Part shown: positions 53,003 through 63,449 of the stretch, in pieces
Layout of the letters: each line of letters starts with the position of its first letter
How positions within the stretch are numbered: the first letter of the stretch is position 1
Assembly (NCBI RefSeq): GCF_016808095.1
Contig: NC_068976.1
Location: 12,247,001 to 12,311,000, forward strand
Source of the DNA: Vigna angularis
Lineage: Eukaryota > Streptophyta > Magnoliopsida > Fabales > Fabaceae
Length of the DNA stretch: 64,000 bases
Direction of reading: 5' to 3'
The notes under the pieces: model-generated
Told to the model about the DNA's origin: nothing
Seen by the model: only the letters and a program-made list of their open reading frames with translations
Database searches by the model: none
Position numbers and translations under genes: made by a program

Positions 53003-53311
53003 ATGGCACAAGAAGATTCGGACTCTGAACCATTGACCTTAATGGTAACCACCACTGTAGAAAGTTTTGGCTCTCAGATTGAATCTTGGTATCTAGATTC
53101 AGGATGTTCGAATCACATGACCTGTCATAAAGAGTGGTTGATCAACTTTGATACAACAAAGAAAAGCAAGGTAAAATTTATTGATGATAGTACTTTGAAG
53201 GTGGAAGGAATTGAAGATGTTGTCATTAGAAGGAAGAATGGTTCGCATGTAGTAATCTCCAACGTGTTGTTCGTCCCTACCGTGAAGTGTAATTTGTTAA
53301 GCATTGGTTAG
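53003..53311 (+). pseudogene. Copia-C protease
   Basis: Shows ESWYLDSGCSNHMTCHKEWL with the DSG catalytic motif intact, then KVKFIDDSTLKVEGIEDVVI and VLFVPTVKCNLLSIG, ended by a stop. It would cut the gag-pol polyprotein. Confidence 0.88.
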
Positions 53312-53383
53312 TAGGTGAAGAAAGGTTTTATAGCAGTCATGTGAAATTATGACAGAATCGAGTTATTTGATATCATTAAGAAT

Positions 53384-54326
53384 TTGATCTTAAGGAGCAA
53401 GCTTTCCAAGAACAAAACATTCCAAATAAACATGAAGGATGTAGAGAACCTACAATGCTTGTCTACTATGAAGAGTAATGATAGATGGATGTGGCATTTG
53501 AGGTTTGGTCACTTAAACTTCAATGATGTACAACAACTTGGTGTGAAAAACATGGTTTTCGGAATACAAAATGTTACAATACCCGAGAGTGTGTGTGTGG
53601 CCTACTTGGGTGGAAAATAAACCAGAAAGTCATTTCAAGCACAATTGAGCATGAGATTCAAAGATTGTTTAGGGGTGGTATACTCTGATATATGTGAACC
53701 CTTTGAAGTGCCTTCATTAGCTAGAAACATGTATTTTATTACCTTTGTGGATGGATTTAGTAGAATGATATTAGTGTATGTAATCAGATTAAAGAGTGAA
53801 GCATTAGAAATATCTTCTTACGCTTCAAGGAATGTGTAGAAAGGGAGAGTGGAAAATTGTTGAAGATTCAGAGTCATAGATGGGGAGGTGAATACACCTC
53901 TAATACCTTTGGGGTGGTGAATCGCACATGAGGTTACTAGACCATATACACCTCAGAATAATGGACTTGTTGAGAGAAGAAATAGATCAATCATGAATAT
54001 GGCTAGAAGTCTAATCAAAGAGAAATGATTGCCACAAAAGTTTTGGGGTGAGGCAGTATCAACAGTTGTCTATATCCTAAACAGGTGTCCTATAAAGAAG
54101 CTAGAATGTAAAGTACCATTGGAAGTTTGGTCTGGAGTAAAACCCACAGTCAATCACTTTAGAGTTTTCGGGTCTCTAGCTTTTAGACATATACCTGATC
54201 ACAAAAGAACCAAACTACAAGATAAAAGTGACGCAATGGTGTTTATTGGGTATCATCCTACTGGAGCTTATAAACTCTATGATCCAGTCAAAGAGAAAGT
54301 GGTGTTGAGTAGAGATGTTGTGGTGC
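53384..54326 (+). pseudogene. Copia-C GAG-pre-integrase and integrase, cut by the CACTA insertion
   Basis: WMWHLRFGHLNFNDVQQLGV and a Cys-poor zinc region (ESVCVAYLGGK, where CxxC is expected) precede VYSDICEPFEV, with the first triad Asp. FVDGFSRMILVY follows. The second triad region is decayed (IQSHRWGGEYTS; the family has RTDxGGE, so Asp is lost). [16 protein letters not shown] keeps the Glu. [20 protein letters not shown] and [20 protein letters not shown] close the domain. Coding stops at the CACTA target duplication, at 54327. Confidence 0.88.
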
Positions 54327-54439
54327 TAGCACTAGTGGAAAAATGACATTTTATGACGTACAAAAATGATATATTATGACGTAGTTACTGGAGACATAGT
54401 TCTGGGTGTTATAGTAAGTTTGTGCACTTTATGACATAG

Positions 54440-57127
54440 TGATAGGCTGTCGTTGAAGCTATCAAATTAATACTACTTTTCAAGGCAACTTCAGTATTGC
54501 CAAGTAGTATTCAAGAAAGTAGATAGGGCTAAAGTAACCTTGAGTCGTCTCCCAACGAACACGGAATTGCTTTTGAATATCTGACTCTTACGAATGCTAT
54601 GCAATGCTTATGGATAAAAGTAATGTTTGGAGAATGTTTAAAGAACAAATAAGAAACTTAAAAACAGTTACGATGAAATAGGCTAATTCCACTGCTTTTC
54701 CAAGGTAGATTCGTCATCGGTTATTCACGGATAATTATTCAATTGATTATTGTTTAAGTTTCAAATTAATTAAAGTACATTCTTAATTAATTTGAGGGCG
54801 ATCATGCATTTAACCAAAGTAAATTCTCAATCAAATGCAAAACCTTTCTAGATTATTCACAATAAATTCAACCAAAGTACATTCTCAATCAAATTCTATT
54901 GTGTTTAATCATGTCTATTCTTAAATCTCCTAACCAAATTAAAAGCTAATCAATCAAAGTAAATTCTCAATTGATTATAGTTGAAATTATTACTAATCAA
55001 TCAAAGTACATTCTCAATTGATAGTAAAAATCATTTAATCATATGAAAGTTCCTAAATTAAATCAAAGTAGATTCTCAATTTAAGCCTAGAAACCCTAAA
55101 ACTCATATAATTAATATGCATGTAGATTCAAACACATTATGATGCAAAAATCTTTGCTTTTAACAAGATAGAGAGATGAAAGACATAGAGAGAACAAATT
55201 AAATCAATAACCAAAGTAAACAATTGCATTAACTCAATCTAACCTCAGAATCCATAATGGAATTACAGCAGAATAACCTTAGATGCTTAGCTCTCCATGA
55301 ATGGAGTTGAATACAAGATGAAAGAAAAGTGAGAAGAGTATGAGAGAATGAATGAATTAAGTGAAGTCCCCCCTGGGTCTCTTTATATAGGGCTTGGACT
55401 CTGAGTATTCAGATATTCAGTTGACAAAATCTTTTATCTTATATCTTCCAAATAACTAAAAGATTTAGATAATTATAACATTATTTGGAGGATATTTTTT
55501 GTTGATATTCCCAAATTAAATTAATTCAACAACTGAATTTTATCTTTTAGCTTTTTCTGACTTTCTAAAATTGCACAAATACCCTGAAATTGTCTCTATC
55601 TACACTTTTGCCCCTTCTGAATTTCCCAAAATTGCAAGAAAACCCCTCAGTTGACCACTCTTTGACCAGATTCAAACATCATTGACCATTTTTGACTCAA
55701 GACTACGCGCCAATGAGTGCCCGCCACGTGTCAATCCCCTTCCACCCAAAATTAGAGTTTGCTGGAAAAGGCTTCCCCCTACGTTTCTACCTGCGCCGCG
55801 AATTGGAGATTGGAGAAAATTCTTGCTCCCGCTTCCGCCGCTGTGGACAAGAAGCTCGTGGTGGTGGAGTTCTGTTTTTTGGTTTTCCTGAGTGCAGGTG
55901 GTGGCCGTTTTGGATGCTGGCTTGGAGGAGGTGCTCGCGATAGTGGGGTTTCACGGCGGTCTTGCACTCCGGCAACGCGAGGAAGATGTTGGTTGCCATG
56001 GAGGAAGGTGGCGGTTGAAGATGGTGGCGGCGCGGATGGTACGCGAAGACGAGCACGGTTGTTGTGCTGTGTGGGACTCGCGATGGTGGCGGATCGGCGC
56101 GGCAAGGTTGATCGTTGGTGGAGGACGATTTGGTGGTGCGATGGTGCGGCGAGGAAGATGGTGGGGATGACGGTCTAGGGTTGGATTGCGCGACCTGGGA
56201 ATCGCATTTGATGGTGGCGCGACATGGAGAAGCTGTGGTGAAGATGATGGATGGTGGCGAAGGTCGCGGTGGCTGGTGCGTGTTCGATGGTGGGGTGCGC
56301 GGCGGTTTCGCGGTTGCAGATCCGGTGATGGTCTGATGCGTGGAGGCTTCGACCTATGGTGGCTCTGCTTGCGGCGTGGTGGCGCGATGATAGCTGCCAT
56401 GGGAGACGATGACGTTGTTGGGTTTGATGGCGGTGCGACATGTGGTTATTGGCCGTGGAAGAAGGTGGTTGATGGTGGCCACTAGCGGCGCAGTTCCTGT
56501 GCGACGGCGGCTAGGTGGTTGTTCGATGACGGAGCGATGGCGCTGAGGTTGGCGGTGGAGCGGCGCGGCGGCAGTTGACGGCTAGGGTTGGGAATTAGGG
56601 TTTCTCTGTTAGAGAAGATGATGATGTGGCAAGGGAGGTGATGTGGCGACATGTTGTTGGCTAGATCTGTGTGGGGAGGATTTGGATACGTGGCATGATC
56701 TGGTGGAGTCTGGCTTAGGAGGGGTATGGGTAGAGAAATTTAGGAGGTATATTTAGAATAGGGTTACTGTTTTGCTTAGTATTGGGCCTGGTTAAGAGAA
56801 GAGGGGTGTATGTAGAGAAATTTGGAGGTGCAAGGGTAAAAGTTGTCTGTTTGGCCCATCTGTACATTATTTTTCAAATAAAACCTGATTTTGGGCCTTG
56901 AATTTCCATTTGGACCAATAGAACTTATAATTTCAGCTGCACAAATAAACATTAGAACATCCAAGAATAATTTATGCACTAAAACAAACTTTTTACGTCC
57001 CTTTTATTTCCAAACACAATCAATCCAATCATCACAAATCTTCTTTAAATCAACCATTTAAGCACAAATATCTCATCAAAAATTTAAATTTTAAAGCATA
57101 AATGTGAGCATAAATATGCACTCATCA
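54440..57127 (-). mobile_element. Solo-LTR-like insertion inside the 7.2-kb CACTA
   Basis: On the minus strand it starts TGATGAGTGCATATTTATGC and ends GACAGCCTATCA, with TG..CA shape, flanked by CATAG (54435-54439) and CGTAG (57128-57132), a 5-bp duplication with one change. Across the joint the CACTA's own 'ttatgacgtag' repeat is interrupted. Near its right LTR end it reads gttcgttgggagacgactca, a phrase common in plant gypsy LTRs. No second LTR or coding domain is present. Length 2688 bp, long for a solo LTR, with a GC-rich core. Confidence 0.75.
55690..56620. other. GC-rich island within the solo-LTR-like insertion
   Basis: About 0.9 kb with many 'gatggtggcg' / 'gcggtggtgg' phrases in a very AT-rich setting. 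Several frames on both strands are open because stops are rare in such sequence, and none resembles a known family. The cytosine-rich strand (minus) would be the LTR sense strand. It may be a leader or enhancer region, or captured sequence. Confidence 0.45.
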
Positions 57128-57610
57128 CGTAGCATAAATTTACTTATAATAGCTTGAACATATTATGACGTAGTTTTTGAAATCAGTCATAATATGCGCA
57201 ATTTATTATGACAAATTTTCATTTATCCGTTATAATATGACAAAAGATATTATGACGTAAATGTGTTGATACATTATAATATTTGATGTATTATGACAAA
57301 TATTTTTACGAATCATAATATGCTGAATTCAGAATCAATGTATTATGACGTACATTGTTTAGTACGACATAATATATGTTTTTTTTAAAAGATTGATTAT
57401 TACAATTGACATCCAATAAAATTATAATCATATTCCTGTATTATCATCTCATCCAATCAAATTATAATCAATATAGCTTCAAATGAACAAATTCAATGGA
57501 ACTAACAAAATAGAATTCATTTGAAACATTAAATTGTCTAATAATATTTAATACATCATTTATACATGAAACTATATATTAAATCCAAATATTACATTAA
57601 TGTACATACA

Positions 57611-58400
57611 CTATTGAATTGTAGTCAAGTTTCTATTAACACTTAAAATAAAAGAAGCCCATGTCCTTCTAATGTCTGCAGCTTCCATGGGAGATGAATC
57701 ATTAAAGATCTACAAATAAAATAATAGAGTTAAAACAATATTGTAATGAATAGTTGGATAAGTAATACCTTATTCCATGATTCAGTCATGTTTGTACAAA
57801 TAATTTTATGCATATGTTTGATTACATAATACCCACACTCATAGCTGCCCAATTGACATCGACACTACAAATTAAATACAAATAATCAAGACTCATTCAA
57901 ACCAAGGACACAAAATATCATATTATACTCTAGCTAGCCTTTGCACCATGTAACTTTGATCAATTTTGCTAAACCAAATTTCAATCAACCAACAACATAG
58001 CCAATTCCTCATAAAAATAGCAATCACAAAACACAAAACAAAGGTCAACTTCTCTTACATTAGGTGTGATTATTTGCATCTTCTTCCTAGAAATCGATGG
58101 AACACCCCGCAACCTTGAATGAGCTTCCAAAGACCTATACAAAAGGCAGACATCCATTACATCATAATAATAATATAGGAAGGAATCAAAATAGAAAGGA
58201 AAACTTACGCCTCTAATATATTTTTGATGGACAATGTGTTAGCTTTCTTATGCAAGGAACATAAGAGAACCACAAGAGAACGATCAGGAACAATAACTAG
58301 TAATTGCTAATGACCCCTACAAGTTCTTCACGGTTTCCGGTTTAATAATAAGATATGTCTTGGATAAAGTAAAAATATATGGCAAGTCAAATATATAAAA
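57611..58400 (-). pseudogene. Ulp1/C48-type SUMO peptidase-like gene of the CACTA element, C-terminal part
   Basis: Minus-strand exons match the C48 (Ulp1-like) protein that many plant CACTA elements carry. A last exon at 57611-57709 reads IFNDSSPMEAADIRRTWASF..ILSVNRNL and ends in a stop. The one before it (57769-57864) reads CQLGSYECGYYVIKHMHKII and CTNMTESWNK. The intron between them has GT..AG borders (57710-57768). The Cys of SYECGYY is the expected nucleophile. Further upstream, about 58050-58140 reads SLEAHSRLRGVPSISRKK, and about 58205-58315 reads QLLVIVPDRSLVVLLCSLHK after GH, the catalytic His (codon 58310-58312). The Trp after that His is a TAG stop (58307-58309), so the copy is broken. 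The N-terminal part is not recognised. Confidence 0.78.
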
Positions 58401-58885
58401 GGAGCACTTCACATGGGTCCAAATCAGGATTTGGTCACCAATAACTGCTTCTGCCTAATTTGCTCCAAACCTTGGGTGGAGGCAGGATACAACCAGGGGA
58501 GGATGATTGTTAGATCCTACACATATTACATCCCTCAATACGTTACTAAACATGATGAAAATAGAGAAACTATTATGAGCATTTCTTCCTGTCATACCAA
58601 ACATGAACAATGACTATATTATATAGGATGTCTAAATTTTGGAAGATGAGAGAAAATCAATACTTAGGCAACTCTATCAATAACTCTCTAGAATGTCTTT
58701 TTCTTTTAGAGAGACCAATTATCTTTACAGTTTATTTTGTATGCCTAACTTTTTAACTTCTAATTTTATTAGCAAGACTGACTTATGATAGAGAAAAAAT
58801 TAATGGCCAAGGGAAAGAGTTATATTACTTTTGCGTCAAATGGATCTTGAAAATATGAGAGTGGAACCAAAACAAATATAAAAGT

Positions 58886-59375
58886 TTAGCCTGGCAAATT
58901 GCTTCTCCGTTTATGAATCTCAATGCCTAAGTAATCAACTGGACCTTGAACTGCCACATGAGGCTTTTCAACCTTCACTCGAACAACAAAAGTTTCTTTA
59001 TGATTTGTCAGAGTAGTTATTGCAATTTTTTGGGCCACTGATTCCAAAAGGTTGTGAGGTGACCCTTCGAGAACTTCCTTAACTATACTGCATCACAAAT
59101 TATTGACATGTTAATCAGATTACAACTACTAAATTAAGACATTAACCAATATGAAGAGTGCCACTAGAAATTCATGCAATCAAATGATGAAAACAGAACC
59201 AAGACATTCTAAATTTGTTGGCCACTCACTTATATATTGTTGTGTAACTAACTGTATTAGATAAATGACCAATTTTGCCAGCAGTTGCGAGATCCATCCA
59301 AGCATCTATATCTACCACGAACTTATGGCCTAGTTTCCTTTCTTCTGGCTTTGCTCCGTGAAAACCATGGAATGT
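58886..59375 (-). pseudogene. Captured dihydroneopterin aldolase-like gene (FolB family), two exons
   Basis: DHNA turns 7,8-dihydroneopterin into 6-hydroxymethyl-dihydropterin plus glycolaldehyde in folate synthesis (cytosolic in plants). Exon A (about 59372 down to 59230) reads FHGFHGAKPEERKLGHKFVV, DIDAWMDLATAGK and HLSNTVSYTTIY. Exon B (59087 to the stop at 58886-58888) reads IVKEVLEGSPHNLLESVAQK, then VRVKVEKPHVAVQGPVDYLG and IEIHKRRSNLPG. The intron between them has borders GTGAGT (minus, from 59229) and TGCAG (59090-59088), and splicing keeps the frame across an Asn codon. Family residues are visible: HGxxPEE, the SYTxIY Tyr and the Lys of VKVEKP. Only the first 10-20 residues before FHGFHG are not found; no convincing start Met exists. 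No stop lies within the two exons. It sits on the same strand as and upstream of the Ulp1 gene, inside the CACTA boundaries. Confidence 0.85.
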
Positions 59376-60340
59376 CAAGGTAGTAGTAAACCAAAGCAAC
59401 AACAAAACTAAAGTATAAAACATGTACATTGAATTGCTCAACAGAAAATGCTTTAGCTGATAATCAAGATGGAAACATAGAACATTGACTTGCTCAGTAT
59501 CATATACATGTACACCATGTACATTCGAGTCAAGAATGTAGTCTCTTAACAAAAACAAGTATGTAATAAAACCACAATTTGTCATCGTTTAGCATCTCTC
59601 TGCTATTAGGGGAATACAGGTTCAATACTGAAAAAGTCTTTTATCTGAATTTTAAACAACAAAAAAGAAACATAAACTCCAAAAAAAAATTCCAGAGATT
59701 TTCTTCCAGCCAAACCAAAAATACCAAAAGCATGTAGTTTTAATTGAAATAACTAAAATCAAAATTCATACAAATAACATCATTATGATGAGTAGAATAA
59801 AGGGCTAAAGACATCTTTGTCGCAGTGTAAAATCGAGTCCACGAACAAGGACACAGCGGAAGACGGTGAAATCAAAGGCAAACCCTAGATTCGAAGGTTT
59901 GTCCTGAGGAGATTCTAGGGTTTGAGGTAGGAAGGGATTTAATCGGTGGAAAAGGTTGGAACGAAGATTTAATCAGTGTAAATAGATAGAAATCGATCTC
60001 AATCGGTGAAAAAATAAGGAAAAGGAAAAACAATCGGTCAAAAGGTGAGAGCTAAGGAAAACCTAGCAGAAGATGAGGTTTGGTGTTTGAGGCGACGCTT
60101 GAGGTAGTGAAGAAGATGTAGTTCGGTGAGGAGCGAACGCGAAATCGAGAGTGCTTTGAGATTAGGTTTTGGTGCCTGATTCTCTCAAGGAGTAGAGAGC
60201 ATGAAGATGTGGTTCGGTGATGGTGAGGGAGGAGTGTTCTTGGAGGAGTGCGCGATTTAGAGAGGAAGAAAGGAATGAGAGTGAGAGGGAACATGAAATT
60301 AGAGATAGCAAGAGGGAAATGTGAAAAATTAGAGAGGCAG
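59376..60340. other. Non-coding part of the CACTA element upstream of the captured gene
   Basis: 59376-59810 is AT-rich, intron- or promoter-like. 59810-60300 is different: on the minus strand it is pyrimidine-rich with an 80-codon open frame (60294-60052) starting MFPLTLIPFFLSKSRTPPRT, rich in Ser/Arg/His. It could be a 5' leader or first exon captured with the folate gene. No homology is recognised, so this is only a suggestion. Confidence 0.35.
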
Positions 60341-60373
60341 AGAGATATTATGACTGATTCTAAAACTCAGTCA

Positions 60374-61269
60374 CACTAGTACAAAACAGCATACAACGTC
60401 GAATATTTTGGGTCTTTCACGTCGAATTCGAGAACGACGTCCTATCGGGAGACATTAAATTGTCGTCGAATTTAAAAAATTCGACGTTAAATTTAACGTC
60501 AAATTTTATCAACAAACGACGTTAATTAATTTTTTTATTTTTTTAATTAATTGTGATCTTTTTTACAACTCTACGATACCTGAAAAACAGAAAAACAATA
60601 AATTTTAGCTTTTGGTATTTTGTAAAGCATGAACTATGAACATGTAATATAGTATCAACAACAAACAACAATGACAAACAACAAATAAGTTCAATCAAAC
60701 AACAACAACAAACAAGTTCAACCAAACAACAACAACAAACAAGTTCAACAAAAAATAACAACAAACAAGTTCAACAAATAAGTTCTTTAAAACGAAAACG
60801 AAAATGAAAACTAACCTTCGTTCATCCGAATAAAGTGTTGCCACAAGTGAGAGAGAAAGTAGAATGTGCCTATAAAGGACAAGAACACGAAAATAATCGG
60901 TAAAAAATAACGAAAATCATATCTAAAGTAGTAAATTAACATGCATTTGTATTAAATGAAAGAAAGATTACATGTGATGGTCGTCAAACTTCGTTCGAGA
61001 TAAGTTTTAGCAGAGAAGAGAGTCTCGCGCGCTAAGATAAAGTGAATGAATTTTCAATCTCCCGCTCAAATTTTTATTGAATTCACTAACCTTTTGACAT
61101 CTAACGTTGGGGCATTCGATTTTTTATATTCTTTTACGTCGAATTACAATTCTAAACGACGTTTAATAATTGTATTTATTTACAAAAATGTCACCGGTCA
61201 TTTTTAACGTTGGCTATTGAGTGGTTGGACGTTGAACGCATGAGGTTATACGTTGTTTTTGCACTATTG
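60374..61269. mobile_element. Small CACTA element nested in the larger CACTA
   Basis: Starts CACTAGTACAAAACAGCATA and ends with the inverse of CAATAGTGCAAAAACAACGT, with a perfect TCA target duplication (60371-60373, 61270-61272). Removing it and one TCA restores the host phrase 'actcagtcataatac', matching other host copies such as 'aatcagtcataatatgc'. Its own subterminal repeats, 'acgtcgaat' and 'aacgacgttnaa', differ from the host's. The last CACTA base triplet is CAA instead of CAC at one end. It carries no transposase gene. Length 896 bp. Confidence 0.9.
60660..60785. repeat. CAA-rich tandem repeat (about 29-bp units) in the nested CACTA
   Basis: The unit 'aacaacaacaaacaagttca' with 'ac(c/a)aa' repeats about three or four times. 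Confidence 0.85.
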
Positions 61270-61578
61270 TCATAATACATCAAGAAATTTCCACACCTTA
61301 TGACAGGTGTCCATATCTACATAATAATAGGTTTTGAACTTATTTACAAGTTTGCCACCATGTTTCATATTATAACTGATATACAAAACTACGTCATAAT
61401 ATGTCTTAGACTTATTTACAAGTTTGCCACTGTGTTTCATATTATGACTGATGTACAAAACTACGTTATAATATGTTTTACTTTTATTACGATTCTGCCA
61501 CCAATCAACCTATTATGATGGATAATTTTTATCCGTCATAATAGGTCATCATAGAAAGGTATTTTTCCACTAGTGTAG

Positions 61579-62393
61579 AAAATAAGAGTTGGGATTGGAA
61601 ACAAATGTAGACCAGTCTAAAGAAAACAGTGGTGAATGGTGTTATTGATAACTCCATACTAATAGAAACTGAGGAAGCTACTGAGAGCAATGTTGCACCA
61701 CAACATGTTGCGTCTCAAAGACCATAAAGACAAAGAGTAATGCCACAAAGACTCTCTAACTTTGAGGTGTATTATGATGCACAAGTTGATGATGAGGGAG
61801 ATTTGGTTCACATAGCATTACTAGCTGAAGCAGAACCTATAAATGAAAATGAGGCACTAAAACAATTAGTTTGGAGAAATGCAATGTAGGAGGAACTCAG
61901 ATCCATTGAGAAGAATGAAACATGGAGACTAGCTGATCTTCCAATTAGCAAACGTTTATATTCAAGTAAAATGGGTTTTGAGAAGAAGCTGAATCCTGAT
62001 GGCTCAATCTCAAAGCATAAGACAAGGCTTGTGGCAAAGGGATTTCTTTAGCAGCAAGGACTAATTTTTTCTAAAGTCTTTGCACCAGTGGCTTGGATAG
62101 AAACTATACGTTTGGTGATAATAGTGGCTTGCGCAAGGGGTTGACCATTGTTTCAACTTGATGTAAAATCAGCCTTCTTGCATGGACCTTTAGAGGAGGA
62201 GGTGTATGTCCAACAACCTCCTGGATTTGTTGAAAAGGGTAAAGAACATCAAGTTTACAGACTGCAGAAAACTCTTTACGGATTGAGACAAGCTCCTAAA
62301 GCTTGGAATAAAAGGATTGATTCCTTCTTGATCAATCTCAGGTTTGCAAAATGTGTTGTAGAGCATGGTGTGTATGTGAAGAAAGGCACATGA
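61579..62393 (+). pseudogene. Copia-C reverse transcriptase, N-terminal half
   Basis: Resumes copia coding straight after the CACTA target duplication. It reads RLSNFEVYYDAQVDDEGDLV, then [71 protein letters not shown] and [20 protein letters not shown]. Several stops are seen (about 61723, 61887, 62050, 62142). Confidence 0.88.
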
Positions 62394-62399
62394 GAAGAC

Positions 62400-63014
62400 T
62401 TGTTGATAATTTATCTCTATGTAGATGATCTACTTGTTATTGGATCAAATCCACTAGCCATAGAAGAATTCCAAAAGACCATGGAAGCTGAATTCGAGAT
62501 GACAGATCTGGGAAAATTGAGTTATTTCCTGGGTATGGAATTCATCTACATAGTTGTAGGACTAGTTTTGCATCAAAAGAAGTATGCTAGATAATTGCTA
62601 AAGAGTTTCAACATGATTTCATGCAATGCAGTAAAGAGTCTTATTGAGATTAATTTGAAATTAACGAAAGGTGAATCTGAAGAAAATGAAGATGAGACAA
62701 TGTTCAAACAAATTAGTGGAACCTTGCAATTTCTCTACAACAGCAGGCCATACTTGTCATTCAATGTGGGCTTGGTGAGCAGTTTTATGAGTAGTCCAAA
62801 GAAGTCTCATATGCTTGTTGTTAAGAGATTATTTAGATATATTCAAGGTACAACCGATTATGGAGTTTTGTTTCCAACTGGGAAGAAGAAATTAGAATTA
62901 GAATTGATTGCATTCACTGATTCTGATTGTGGTGGTGATCCAGTGGAAAGAAAGAGAACCTATGGGTATGTATTCATGTTAAATGTTCGTGGTGTTCTAA
63001 GAAGCAACCAGTAA
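62400..63014 (+). pseudogene. Copia-C reverse transcriptase, C-terminal half
   Basis: IIYLYVDDLLVIGSNPLAIE holds the YVDD active site. Then MEAEFEMTDLGKLSYFLGME, MFKQISGTLQFLYNSRPYLS, LFRYIQGTTDYGVLFPTGKK and AFTDSDCGGDPVERKRTYGY. A stop at 62592 breaks it, and the frame ends at 63014. Confidence 0.88.
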
Positions 63015-63300
63015 TAGCTTGCTGTGAAGCTGAGTATATAACTAGAAGCTATGCAGCATGCCAAGGAGTTTGGCTTGAAGAATTGCTAAGAGAATTAAAA
63101 GTTCCTATAAAGGCACCAATACAGCTAAAGATTGACAATATTTCTGATATAAATTTGTCAAAAAATCCAATAAGTAAGCATATAAAAGTGAAATATCACT
63201 TCCTTATAGACATGATGAATAAAGGAATAATAACACCGACTTACTGCAAGACTGAGATATAAATGGCTGATGTATTTACAAAAAATTATGAAGAATGAGA
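63015..63300 (+). pseudogene. Copia-C RNase H remnant
   Basis: Pieces such as ACCEAEYITRSYAACQGVWL, EELLRELKVPIKAPIQLKID and SKHIKVKYHFLIDMM are the copia RNase H tail. It ends with MADVFTK near 63265, followed by the LTR remnant. Confidence 0.8.
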
Positions 63301-63318
63301 AGTTTGATAGTTTGTTAT

Positions 63319-63449
63319 CCAATAATATCGCACAAAACAACTTACCACTCAAATTTTAATGAATATACATACAATACACATTTTTCATTCACCCGCTTTG
63401 TTTTGTTATTTCCAATAATATCGCACAAAGGGACAACTTACCACTCAAA
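63319..63449. repeat. Short direct repeat in the Copia-C 3' LTR region
   Basis: 'ccaataatatcgcacaaa', followed by 'acaacttaccactcaaat', is present at 63319-63354 and again at 63411-63449 (with an added ggg), 92 bp apart. It suggests a partial duplication around the LTR end. Confidence 0.8.

Larger units (their letters stand above)
54330..61575 (-). mobile_element. 7.2-kb CACTA element carrying a Ulp1-like gene and a captured folate gene
   Basis: The ends CACTAGTGGAAAAATGAC and ...GTATTTTTCCACTAGTG are inverse of each other, and a perfect TAG target duplication (54327-54329, 61576-61578) flanks it. Subterminal regions (54340-54439, 57128-57400, 60340-60373, 61270-61560) are packed with 'attatgacgta' and its inverse, typical transposase-binding repeats. 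Internal genes are on the minus strand: Ulp1-like peptidase exons (57611 to about 58350) and a dihydroneopterin aldolase-like gene (58886-59375). No TNP2 transposase is present, so the element is non-autonomous. It contains a solo-LTR-like insertion and a smaller CACTA. Without them it is about 3.65 kb. Confidence 0.93.
51780..63435 (+). mobile_element. Copia-C: Ty1/copia retrotransposon split by a 7.2-kb CACTA element
   Basis: Plus-strand coding domains run gag, zinc knuckle, protease, integrase (52109-54326) and, after the CACTA insertion, reverse transcriptase and RNase H (61579-63300). LTR remnants are recognised by 'ttttaatgaatatacataca', 'cattcttcattcac' and 'ctttgttatctccaata' at about 51877-51936, and by the matching block at 63350-63413. 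The segment after the left block, 'ttgttatccagagtc', looks like a decayed initiator-Met PBS. Outer limits are approximate and no target duplication was assigned. It is a different subfamily from Copia-B but follows the same domain wording. Confidence 0.85.

Noticed and set aside
55682..56485. Many open frames on both strands in the GC island
   Set aside because: Stops are rare in such GC-rich repeat-like DNA. No family motif or conserved start was found.
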